DNA of 64,000 nucleotides from Lactifluus volemus (taxonomy: Eukaryota; Basidiomycota; Agaricomycetes; Russulales; Russulaceae), in NCBI GenBank assembly GCA_022376515.1, contig WTXI01000003.1:1550001-1614000 (forward strand). The letters are read 5' to 3'. Every line of letters starts with the position of its first letter. Positions within the stretch are counted from its first letter, which is position 1. Positions 12,217 to 23,169 of the stretch are shown in pieces. The notes below the pieces were generated by a model. That model made no database searches and was not told the DNA's origin. It saw nothing but the letters and a program-made list of their open reading frames with translations. A program made the position numbers and the translations under genes.

Positions 12217-13941
12217 ATGACCGAAGATCGAGAGTGTCGCATTTTGGTCATTTCTGCCTCGCTGGAAAATGCGAGGACGGCCGTCAAACGTATGTTCTGT
12301 GATTCAGGTTTCTTCGAGGCTCAAATGCCTAGACAGTAATCAAAACCTTGGTCGACGACCCATCCGAGTTGCCCCCTTCCAACACCATCCCTTGGACCAT
12401 CAGAAAAAATACTATTTCGCGGACGTGCATTTTCACCTTGTAGAATACGCTCAGTGGGACCCTCAATTGGCCCTCCGCGTCCCTGCCGTCATCTTTGTCT
12501 GGACCCGCGGCCAGGTGATTCATTCTTCCATCCTCCTCATCACCACCTCGAGCTTCCGTCTGATACCCTCGTCCATCAGCCTTACGTAGACCATGTTTTC
12601 GCGTTGCACAATGGCATCGCTCGCTTCGAGCCCGAAGTGGCCCTCGCCATATCCCTCGGAAACGAACCCGCGCACCCCACCGATCCCCCAGAAGGACCCG
12701 ACCCGTTCCTCGCCGACCACGGTTTCGAATATATCGACGGCGAGCGTACCCGCCATCCGACGTCAAACGCGGACGCGGAGGATGAGAGGAGGACGTCGAC
12801 CCGTTCAGGGTCTACCGCGCGTCGTGGACGCGCTCAGCACTATTATGTGGCCCTCGATGATCCGTGACCCGGATAGCGGCAAAAAACGCAAGAGCCGGCG
12901 ACAGTCGCCCTCGATCTTCGATTTTGACGTGCTGCGCATGGGTACCACGGAGGAAGAGGATACCTTGGCGGCGCTGATGGTGGCCGACGCTGCCGATCAT
13001 GGCGTGCCGCTGACGCGTGCGAACCGCGTACAGAACGAGATGGCCGCGCTCGAACGGTGGCTCATCGAGAATGAGGAGTTGCACGAAAGCGAGATTCGTG
13101 GAGCTACTGCCAGCCCTGACGGTATCGATGACGAGGACGGCGATGTTGATGATGAAAGCGAACAAGACGAAGAACGTGACGAGGACGATGGTGACAGCGA
13201 CTTGCCCTCCTCAGTGCCAGTCTGGGCGAAATACCTATGCCTGTGCCAAACAGAGATCCATGGGCATCAGTAACAACAACACAAGTCGATGTCGCCGTCC
13301 ACAGCGCCATGTGCGAGCGGTGACAACACGACAGTACGACCCTCTGGATTCGACGACGACTTTACCGCCTTCGTCTCTGCGCCGGCGCCGGCGCCACTGT
13401 GCCCACCTCATCCGCCTCGACCACAACAACGACATCCGGATCCGCAGCCGGGCGCGCCACGCACGCTCACGCGTTTCTCGACGCATCGAAGACGCTCTTG
13501 CCACCATCCCACACCGCTAGCTCGTCACGCTCCATGACCCCTTTGGCGTTCGACGACGACAACGACGACGACGCCGCGGACGATCACGTGGGTTACGAAG
13601 CGCTCGACGACGATCACGGTAGTTCTTTCGAATTCGACTTCTCGCCCACGCAGCACGAGCACGAGCGCTTATCCGACGAGCGCACGTCGATGTCAATGGG
13701 AGGAGGAGGAGTGCACCGAGTCGGTGGTGAGCGTGGTGCGGGGAGGGACCGGGGTTGAACGATGGTGACGAGAAGTGCCGTTCGATCTGACAATATCCTG
13801 AGCGAACTGCAGACTGTGCGGGAAGACGTCGCTGGGATCGGGGATGAGGCACGGCGGAGGGAGATGACGGCTCGTTTCGCGTCGGAATTTGTGTTCAAGA
13901 GGATGGGGATGGATGATGGGGACATCGACGACGAAAGCTGA
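12217..13941 (+). CDS. Alpha/gamma-adaptin-binding protein p34-like (AAGAB/Irc6 family)
   Basis: A cytosolic chaperone-like factor; family members bind clathrin adaptor subunits and have a degenerate small-GTPase fold. It starts MTEDRECRILVISASLENA. An intron after AVK joins TLVDDPSELPPSNTIPWTIR, then YYFADVHFHLVEYAQWDPQ and VPAVIFVWTRGQ. An intron (GTGATTC to CATCAG) leads to PYVDHVFALHNGIARFEPE. Diagnostic later blocks are GLPRVVDALSTIMWPSMI, a long acidic linker, GFDDDFTAFVSA, and a C-terminal helix (LQTVREDVAGIGDEARRREM, ending IDDES). The frame must be corrected at least three times: at an A homopolymer near 12410, near the CCC at 12806, and near the GCGCCGGCG run at 13380. The gene is convergent with CDC37, whose stop is 199 bases away, and is flanked by inverted NLR copies. 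Confidence 0.75.
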
Positions 13942-14140
13942 GGGAGATATTACGACGGCTGCTTTGCCAGTGCTACTCACTAACAACTGTTGTAAATATC
14001 CCCACGCGTCTTACTTTTCTTTATAATTTCAAGGACGAGGAGGACCTGTCCAAGCTAAATGCGACACACGAGTTGTGGAATGTTGATACATCTTCATTTT
14101 GATTCGGCTCGGACATTTTACATCAATACACTTCAACGTA

Positions 14141-15842
14141 CTATGCTTCGGTCGCGTCTTCAAGTCTGCCCTCATCGTCCTCGTCATCATCGGCTGCGTC
14201 TGCCTGATGAGCGCGACCTGTTTCATCTCTTATCCCTTCCTCAGAAAAGCTCAATATCCCACCCATGTCCAACACCTTGACCACGTTCTCCGCCTCGCTC
14301 ACCGGCATGCTTCCGAGGACCTTGTTCACAGCCGCCAGCTCGCCCGTCTTGAGCGCTTCTTGGAGGTCCTCGGGAAGCCCACAGAAAAGGTCCCAGCGCA
14401 TCTGCAGCGCCTTGCGCACTTCCTCAACGTCCATGCCCTCCGTTCCTGGACCTTCGAGTACGAGATGCTCCGGCGGAGGACCGTCGGGTACATTGAACGA
14501 GACGTTGTCTGGGTTCTCAGCCATGAGCTGAATCTGTTCTGCGGAAGCGTTGGCCTCTGCTTCTTCCGTTTTGGCAATTTCGACTCGTCTGACTATGTGC
14601 CCGTAGGTGTCGTCGACGTCTTTGCGGAAGACCGCTTGGGCACTTTGACCTCCGGCGGCCATGCTGCGACAGGTGGGTTGGCTTTAGGGCGTCCCTAAAG
14701 GATAATAACCGAGAACGCATACCGTTTAAAGAAAACTGTATGCCATCCTTTCCAAGCTTTTCGCCGTACTGCAAGACCAGACTTTGATGGACACACTGCT
14801 TGGCATGTTTTGATTTACCCGCCCTCTCAGCTCTGAATGCGGCAACGAGAAGTGCGTCCGATGCACCGGGAACCACAACCTCGCGGTGATTCTGAATGAA
14901 TATCCAGGACTTTTCAAAGTCCCAAAGCGGAAGCCGCGAGAATGCCTCCAAGGAAGGCGTCATTTGTGGGAGTCCCTCGCTATCCTCGGTAGAGGGTTCT
15001 TCCGGTGGCGTAGATGAGGACGCTTCCGGATTGAGCGTCTCGATATGAGTGGTTTTAGTGGTGCTCTTTTCCTTCCCTTGCCACTAACTGGGGGAGGTTC
15101 TGGCTTTGCAGGAACATACTGGAGAGCAGCACGGTGCATGAGCTCAAACAAGAAAAAACAGAAATATGAACACCGCGTCTACCTTGGACTGGAAGCCGTC
15201 GTGGATATCCTCCATGGTGATGTGTTTGGCCTTCTCCTTCAGCAACGCATCCAACTCTCTCCTTCGTTCCTCTGTCACGTCGCTCAGCTTCTTCACGTGG
15301 AAATCAAGCTGCTCTTCCAACAGTCCCTGCAGCTTATCCTGGTCCGATCCGGCTCGTTCGCGCGCCTCTTTCGCGATGGTTTCGAGCAGGCGCAGAACCA
15401 TCTCGTCGTAAGGTACAGGTCTGGGTGCATTAGTACGTGGCGCTCCGGCGAAGGGTTCGTACGCAGACGCTCTACCTCGGAGGAGAAGCGTGAAGAGCCG
15501 GATTGAGCGAGCTGTGGTTGAAAGGCGCGCAGGCGGGAGAGAAGGACATCGTTACAATTGACCTCGGCTTGTAGCTCTTCGATTTGATGATTACGCGCCT
15601 CACGCTTTTCATGTATGTCGCGTTGTTTCCATCTGAAGGGATATAAACAAGCGTGTAAATTGGGTTATCGATGTTCCTAGGGACATTATGGACGAACCGG
15701 ATAAGAGACTTTTTATCAACGTTGGGATGTCCTTCGATGTCTGAGTCGTCGGAGAGCTGTACGGGTGTGTGATACTGGCGAATAGACCAAGACGAGATTG
15801 ACCAACCTCGAGTTGATCCCACTTTGAATAATTCAACGGCAT
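14141..15842 (-). CDS. CDC37: Hsp90 co-chaperone Cdc37
   Basis: A kinase-loading co-chaperone of Hsp90, acting in the cytosol. The start MPLNYSKWDQLE, then after an intron LSDDSDIEGHPNVDKKSLIR and RWKQRDIHEKREARNHQI, is the conserved Cdc37 N-terminus with the regulatory Ser in the SDDSD context. The middle has a coiled-coil/Hsp90-binding part (FHVKKLSDVTEERRRELDAL, KHITMEDIHDGFQSK), FEKSWIFIQNHREVV and LVLQYGEKLGKDGIQ. The C-terminal domain runs from GGQSAQAVFRKDVDDTYGHI to an acidic tail DDDEDDEGRLEDATEA. Two one-base corrections are needed: one at CCC near 15455 (between LRTN and APRPVPYDEM), and one extra T in the run before the last intron, which restores QFFFKRMAAGGQ. Cdc37 is generally essential, so sequence errors are likely. 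It lies between the inverted NLR copies. Confidence 0.9.
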
Positions 15843-16025
15843 GATAACTGACAACAAACCTCACTAAATAAACTTATTATTAACTTACCTCTCTCATATC
15901 TGACTTTGAAACATTACGGCACTCCCCGACGTAACAGGCCAGTGATCTGACAGATCAACCAGCGATCGATCAGGCACGCCACTTATGATAACTGACGACA
16001 ACAACATGCGAGATCAACACGGACT
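15843..16025. promoter_or_regulatory. CDC37 upstream region
   Basis: The 183 bases between the CDC37 start and the boundary of NLR unit 2 must hold the CDC37 promoter, or else transcription starts inside the repeat. AT-rich AATAAACTTATTATTAAC lies just upstream of the start at about 15868-15885. Confidence 0.35.
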
Positions 16026-16568
16026 GAGATCATGAGCGAGTGAGAGTGCCGGATTATTTGACGTCGAAAACAAGGTACAGTCAAGGTGAGCAATACCAAC
16101 GGGCCCTTTCTGTCTTCACCGTGCTAAATGCAACAAAAATCGTGGCACTACTGCGACCTAACGTCTAGGATAGAAAGCCCCTCGACCCCTCTAACCGAAA
16201 CACCCGTCGACGCCTTTGAGGTATTTATGGACGCCAGACGGCGAGTGAAGGACTTGCTTTGGTTTGAGGCGCCGCTGGAGGAATGAAACATCAGTGAGCG
16301 CGAGTGGGATATCGCCTGGTGGAGCATCAAGTACTACTAGATGGGTGGGCGTGCTTGCAAGTTTGACGTTCGATAGGAACGCGTTTGTTCACTCGAAAGC
16401 CTTCACGTGCTGTGCTGTTGTACCAGATGACACGTCGTCCACAGAATAATCACATTCAGATAGACTCGCTGAGACTAACTGCTCTAGAATATAGTACGGT
16501 ACTCGAAGAAAATACGGATAGTACACCTAACTATTGGGACGAATTATGAACATATACTGTAGCCCAAT

Positions 16569-19500
16569 TTAAGCCATGCACAAAGTTTGAAAAGTCAAGC
16601 TCCGTATAATGTTCCCTGCAATCCAGACAGTGTTAAGTCTATAAAGAAATGGTCGGTGGACCTGGGGAATCCAGAGAAGAAGTTCACCCTCTTCCCCACA
16701 CATCCATCCATCTCTATCAATTGGACCTTGTCCATGAAATAGACCTTCTCACTATCGTCCGTTCTTCCCTTCACACGAATTGTGCGATATCGTGCGGTCG
16801 AGGAGATGCGCAGCCGGCCCAGCGAGGCTGCAGGAGACAAAACTGATTCGAGTGCAGGCCAGCTCTGCGCTCTCCTGTCGCAGCATCCCACATGCGAATT
16901 GTGTGGTCTGACGAGGCCGAGGTGATGCGCTGTCCATCTGGTGAGAACGCAACAGACATGACAGAATCGGAGTGCCCAATAAACGGGCCTGCTACGAGCT
17001 CTCCTGTTGTAGCATCCCAGACGCGAATCGTGTGATCCAATGAGGCAGAGGCGATGCGCTGTCCGTCTGGTGAGAATGCAACACACCTGACCTGATCGGT
17101 GTGCCCGATAAACTGGCCCGCTACAACCTCTCCTGATGCAGCATCCCACACGCGAATTGTGAGGTCATCTGACGCCGAGGCAATTCGCCGCCCGTCTGGA
17201 GAGAATTCAACAGACGAGACAAACCAGTGTGTCCAGTAAATGGGCCCGCTACGACCTCCCCCGTTATGACGTCCCACACACGGATTGTGAGGTCTCGTGA
17301 GGCTGAGGCAATGCGCTGCCCGTCCGGCGAGAACGCGACAGATTGGATACAATCGGTGTGTTCAGTCAACGGGCCCACTACAACGTCTCCTGTTGCAGCA
17401 TCCCACACGCGAATCGCGCAATCGTCCGAGCCCGACACAATGAGCTTCCCGTCCGATGAGAAAGCAATAGATCTGACTTGATTGGTGTGTACAGTAAATG
17501 GGCTTGCTACGGCCTCCCCTGTTGTGGTATTCAAAACGCGAATAGTGCAATCTGCCGAGGCAGAAGCAATGCGCTGCCCGTCTGGTGAGAATGCGACAGA
17601 GTGGACCCAATCAGTGTGTCCAGAAAATGGGCCTGCTACGAGTTCTCCTGTTGCAGCATTCCACATGCAAATCTTGTGATCTCCAGAGGCTGAGGCGATC
17701 CGCTGCCCATCTGATGAGAATGCAACACATACGACAGAATTGGTATGTCCGGTAAACTGGCTGGCAGCAATATCTCGTGATGTGGCATCCCACATGCGAA
17801 TTGTGCGATCTCCCGAGCCAGAGGCGATGCACTGCATGTCCGGCGAGAATGCAACAGAGTAAATCCATCCGGTATGTCCAACAAACGGTCCCGCTACTAC
17901 CTCTCCATTTGTGGCATCCCATATTCGAATCGTGAGATCTCGCGAGGCCGAGGCAATCCACTGCCCGTCTGGCGAGTATGCAACACACAAGACCCAATCG
18001 ATGTGTCCTGTAAATGAATCCACTACGACGTCTCCTGTTGTGGTATCCCAAACGCGAATCGTGTGATCATGTGAGGCCGAGGCGATGCGGTGCCCGTCTG
18101 GTGAGAATGCAACACAGCAGATTTGATCGGTGTGTCCAGTAAATGGACCCGCTACAGCCCTCCTGTTGCAGCATCCCACAGACGAATTGTGAGATCTGAT
18201 GAGGCAGAGGCGATGCGCCGCCCGTCTGGGGAGAATGCAACAGACAGACCCAATCTGTGTGTCCAATAAATGGGCTTGCTACGACCTCCCCTGTTGTTGC
18301 ATCCCACACGCGAATTGTGAGGTCTCTGAGGCCGAGGCAATCCGTGCCCGTCTGGAGAGAATGCAACTGACTCAACATCATCAGTGTGTCCAGTAAATGG
18401 GCCTGCTATGACTTCCCCCGTCGTAGAATCCCACACGCGAATTGTGTGGTCTCGTGAGGCCGAGGCAATGCGCTGCCCGTCGGAGAGAATGCAACAGACG
18501 GACCCAGAGTGTGTCCAGTAAACGGGCCCGCTAAATCTCCCCTGTTGTGGCATCCCATACGCGAATCGTACGTCTCCGAGCAGAGGCTATCCGCTGCCCA
18601 TCCGGCGAGAATGCAACGGAAAAAACTGGTTTCATGCCATGAATTGTCATCTCCAATGTTGGCCAATGAGACAACTGCCCGCGTTCCAGAGATAATGCTG
18701 ACGAAAAGACCGGTGTAATTCTTCAGTATCTCAGAAGAGCTTGGTGCGAAGGGCAAAGCAGAGACATAGATGTGCGGAGCACTTCTTGCTATCGCCTTCC
18801 CAAAATACCGCACGAACTTGGATGCATCATTTACTAATGCCAACAAATTCTCCACTTCCGATTTCAGACCGCAGCTGCGACGTTACGTAATGGTCACTAC
18901 AAATCATGTTCAATTATAGAGTGTACGTACCTTCCGCTGATCAGATCGTAGCCATGTCTTCAGAGATGACAATCCTCGTGAAGCGAGGCCCACACTTCTC
19001 TTCATGCTAAGCACTTCTAGCCAAAATAGAAACTTGGTCGAGAACAGGGATCGAACTTTTGTGAACAGGTCGTGTTCGAAAGCAACATGCTTTAAATGAT
19101 TGTCCCAGGAAACGCAGGCATACAATAGTGCGGTGGAATATAGTTGGCGATTCGAGATTCCAAATCTGGGATGTCGCTGTTGGCGATATATGACGACTCG
19201 AGTTTGCAAATGTTGAACTTGAGATTATCAAGCATCAATCAAGGCAGGAATGTGCTAACTGATGGTGGGAATCGCCAAGTCGACATAGAACATAGCACTC
19301 TTCTTATTAATCAGAAAGTCGCGGAAGGAGGTATGTAGAGGAATGATGGGGCGAGTTTGATCGGATGAGTCACGTTGCTCAGCAAAGAGCCGAGGCGACG
19401 GAGCATTTCAAGAACGGCATCAGAATCATCGGGGTCATCAATGGGGCATGCCGTCGCAGGGTGATCAAAGAGTGGAGGGAGAGCGGCTCGATCGCAGCAA

Positions 19501-21778
19501 AAAGTTGTCCCATCACGGATCGAAATAGGACTGTGCTTCATCCGGCTTGAAGTACCCTTCGAGAACTTCTTCGTATAACATGTCCAACGGATCTTGTCCA
19601 TGGCGGCCTTGAGAGTGTCCTAACAGACACTGCATACACTTCTTCTTGCTGAACCCAAAGCTAGCAGGAGGGCTATTGATGAATCCACAAGCGACGGCTG
19701 CCCATTGAAACAAGCCCTCTGCCGACTTGCTAGTTCGATACCATAGTCTTTGAATATGTCAGGAGGGAGCTTGCTCTGAATATACAAGCAGATGTCTTGC
19801 TCCGTCTTGGCAGCCAGTTTGGCATCATCCATGTAGAGGGTGTCCACAGATGGCGCATTGGAGAACGCAGCCTCGACACCACCCTCTGGCCTTGATGTAA
19901 CGAGTACTCGGAGATTTGATGGAAGCTCGGAGAGGTGTTGGGCAAGAAAATGATGCAGTCCGTTTTCACCAATCGCATCACCACTCTCATCCAATGCATC
20001 AATAACGACAAGAATTGGGTCACCGACTTGTATGCTCTTGAGTGGTTCAAGGAGGAGGGATTCGAAAAGTGTGCGGTAGTCTCGGGTGCCACAGAGAGAT
20101 GAATTGTCTTTGACGACCCTGCCGAGGGCGACTTTGAAAGCAGGATTGCGATCGGAAAGGTCGCGAGCAAGTGTCGTGAAGAGTTGGTAAGCCTCATCTT
20201 TTGACTGCTCTTTTCGCAGAAAGGCAAAGTAGGAGCCGAGATAGTTGTTCTCGAAGCGGCGAGCGACCTCGTGTGCGATCGAGGACTTTCCTGTGCCCGC
20301 CTGGCCGAGGAGAACGAGCCCTCGTTGGATTCAGGATTCTCGATCCACGTGACGATGTAGTCTAGAAAATCTTTGCGTGTGCCTGGAAGACAGCGGTTCT
20401 GATCGCCAAGTCGCCAGCCTCCTTTATAAGGCAATTCTTTGATGGTTGACATCGCCAGTAGCTGTGAATTCACTTCATTGAGTTGAGTAGCTCCTACTTT
20501 GGCTGAGTAGTTACTCACGTCAAGCACAGCAACCTCAGTAGTGACAGCCGCACGGGCAAGGAAATCGTCTCGCAGTCGGAAGAGCACCGTACGGTACTGT
20601 TCGATTTCTCCATCAACCTGCCGCGGATATTCTTCCAAGTCCGCTTTCCTATAAATCACATGTTACAATCACCAGAAGAAAGGTCAAGATGACTTACCGA
20701 GTTGCCATGCTTCGCATACAATTCGATAAATTTCCCAATCTCCGAGACGCACTGTAGCATCTCCTCGAGAATTCTTGCTTGCTAGACTCCGGATTGATGC
20801 TTCTCAAAGCGTCTGCATCTCTTGCAAAGTCAAATGCTTCACGTATCACCTCGAATAGTGTTCGAACGTTGTCGTCGCGCTGAACCTGCTGTATCAAAGT
20901 CTGGAAGCGAGGTGAATAAAGAGTGAATACTGCGATCCCCCGACAACGTAAGGAGACATACCTTGGGGATCATTGAGAGCAGGCTCCATGCTAGACATGC
21001 ATGGGGTTGCAACTGAAGAACGAGTGTTAACATGGCGAACGATAGACATGATGGTATCGTGCATACTGCTGCGATTGGACTGACAGCGTCCATCACCAGT
21101 TTCATAACATCAACAGCACTGCCCCATGTTTCTATCGTGTTGATAGCTTCCTCAGCGTGACGGAGAGCAGCAGATGACATCTCCATCTGGGTATTTGCTG
21201 ACAGCGACAATGTGACCGTTAAAATCGTAGCCGACTCGGCTAGGTTTCTAGCATGTCCGTCAACGCCGCTCAAATAATATCGATTTCTATATGTAGGATG
21301 CTCAGCTCGACGCATAATAACCATAAGAAAAAGACGAACCATGTTGGGGTTCACAGGTAATCTCGTTCCTTCCAATGAGGAAGTCTTTGTGCGTGGGTAT
21401 TTTGCATAGAGAGAAAGTGTGATACTGGAGAGCGGTTGTACAGCACTGCCAATGGAGAATACTCAATTGTAGATCGGAACAAATACTATATGGCTTACAA
21501 GGGATCGATATTCTCGTTCCACTCCACGCTTTGTCCCACGCTCCGCATAGATCGTGTCCGCCATGTCCTCGCCGCATAAGTGACAGTAACATAAAATTGC
21601 CTCTGTTTGCCAACGAGGTTCTTGAGAAGGGGAAGATTGTGTGCCCTGAAGACTGACAAGAAAGGGAATTTAGTACTCATCAGAGCAGCATGACCAAGAT
21701 ACGTACCAGTTACCTCGAGCTGGGGCAAGCTCCGCTGTGTTGTACTGACCTGAGTGCGTTCGATTGTGCAAGAGCCAT
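16569..21778 (-). CDS. NLR-like C2-NACHT-WD40 protein, copy 2 (frame-disrupted)
   Basis: The same architecture as copy 1 on the opposite strand. It starts MALAQSNALR (a second ATG lies directly before it), splices to SLPQLEVT and then to the C2-like VFRAHNLPLLKNLVGKQRQF with GQSVEWNENIDPL. The helical linker includes DNVRTLFEVIREAFDFARD. The P-loop GQAGTGKSS lies at about 20281-20310 and Walker B IDALDESGD at about 19980-20010. TSRPEGGVEAAF and QDICLYIQSKLPPDIF follow, then GFSKKKCMQCLLGHSQGRHG, which is intact here. WD40 repeats fill about 16860-18640. The stop after LCMA is at 16569-16571. Single-base breaks remain before the P-loop, near 19720, and in repeats near 18150, 18250 and 18480. 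The protein is presumably cytosolic; a role in incompatibility is inferred from the family. Confidence 0.75.
16860..18640 (-). repeat. WD40 repeat array of NLR copy 2
   Basis: About 14 tandem 129-base repeats, matching the array of copy 3 repeat for repeat. The run includes unusual units with IRMWDATSRDIAASQFTGH and SGSDDCAIRVWDAATG that also occur at the same rank in copies 1 and 3. The order of repeats therefore predates the duplication. Confidence 0.8.
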
Positions 21779-22660
21779 CATCGACCAAGTACTAGTAGTG
21801 GCGCCATACCCACGTCTACCAAGGCGCTTCCCTATTGGGAACAAATAACTTGAACAAACAACTTGATCGCTTAAACACCTCCGAGCCTGTGACGGCAAGT
21901 CTAACGGACTCGTTTTGTTGACTTTCTCCAGCCTCGGCAAGACCCGTCTCGGGCTTGTGAACATGCTCAACCGCGTCAAGGGCATTTCGAGTTGTTTCTT
22001 TCCGTCGAGGTCAACCTTCGTGCTCATTGTCCGCACAGCAGCATTATAATCTTAGCCGGCGAATTCTTACTACTGTTGTACAATCAGTTCATTCGAGCCT
22101 GTGGTGGGGAGTACGATTTCCTTGCTTTGTATCGTGGATGAGTCAGAAACTTTTATCTAGTCCTGTAAAGCGCAATGTGTTCAAGTTGTCATCCAGCCCC
22201 GATTTACTAGGGAACATGTAACACCATTCACTGGCATTTCAGCGTTCAAAGAACTGAGAGACCGTGTACAATGAGAACGAACTATTTGTGGGGTACCAGT
22301 CTGGCGCGTACCGAGAAATCGCCTCGTCACGTGGTAATTTTTGATCTCACTCCCGCAGCCCGCTAATCCAACCTCTTGGAATTTTTTTGTCAAGTTACCG
22401 ACGAGCGCGAAGCTACTCGTGAGAGTGAAAATTTGTCTCCATCACACGGCTTTACTTGCCCGGCCAATAAAGTTCAGTTTCAACCCTTCGCCGTCCCGGA
22501 AGAACATCCCGAGCCTTCGCTTTTGCCTTTGGTTTCCGCAGAGATGCGGGCTCTGCTGCTCCAAAGTCACATACCGGTGCATATGATAATTTCTAGCGAC
22601 CTGGTCATCTGGTCCCGAAATCCCGCAATTTGTTTCGACATCAGGGCCAAACCCTTGAGG
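21779..22660 (-). promoter_or_regulatory. 5' flank of NLR copy 2
   Basis: Upstream DNA of copy 2, shared with 28395-29240 upstream of copy 3. Blocks such as AACATGCTCAACCGCGTCAA (21960-21980 and 28549-28568) and GATCCCGAAATCCCGCAATT-like sequence recur. It presumably carries the promoter. Short open frames on both strands are not conserved between the two copies and I do not call a gene. Confidence 0.45.
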
Positions 22661-23169
22661 TCTGAGATCATGTTATGTGACGTCGAACACAAGGTACAGT
22701 CCAGGTAAGCAATGCCAACTGACCCTTTCTATCCTCACCGTGCTGAATGCAACAAAACGTCGTGGCGCTACTGCGACCTAACCTCTAGGATAGACAGCCC
22801 CCTCGATCCTCGAAACACCCGTCGGACGCCTTTGACGTATTTATGGACGCCAGGCGACGAGTGGAGGACTTGCCTCCCCACTGGAGGAATGAAACATCAG
22901 TGAGCGCGAGTGGGATATGATCTGGTGGAACATCAAGTAGTATTAGATGGGTGGCGCCCTTGCAAGTTTGACGTTCGATAGAAGCGTGTTTGTTCCACTC
23001 GAAGGCCTTGAGTGTGCTGTTGTCCTAGATGATACCTCCCCACGAAATAATCACATTCAGATAGACTCGCTGATAATAATTGCTCCAGGATATAGTTCAG
23101 TACTCGAGGAAAATACACATAGTACACCTAACTATTGGGACGAATTATGAACATATACTGTAGCCCAAT

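Larger units (their letters stand above)
16026..22660 (-). repeat. Duplication unit 2 (direct tandem partner of unit 3)
   Basis: A unit of about 6.6 kb containing NLR copy 2, its 3' flank (16026-16568) and its 5' flank (21779-22660). Both edges are marked by GAGATCATG: at 16029 after an unrelated context, and at about 22660 where unit 2 meets unit 3. The 3' flank repeats almost base for base at 22661-23169, including the block reading GGAGGAATGAAACATCAGTG. It is in direct head-to-tail order with unit 3. Confidence 0.8.

Noticed and set aside
12812..13165. Minus-strand frames across the acidic part of the p34-like gene
   Set aside because: The GAC/GAG-rich coding sequence yields open complementary frames; p34 motifs are on the plus strand.
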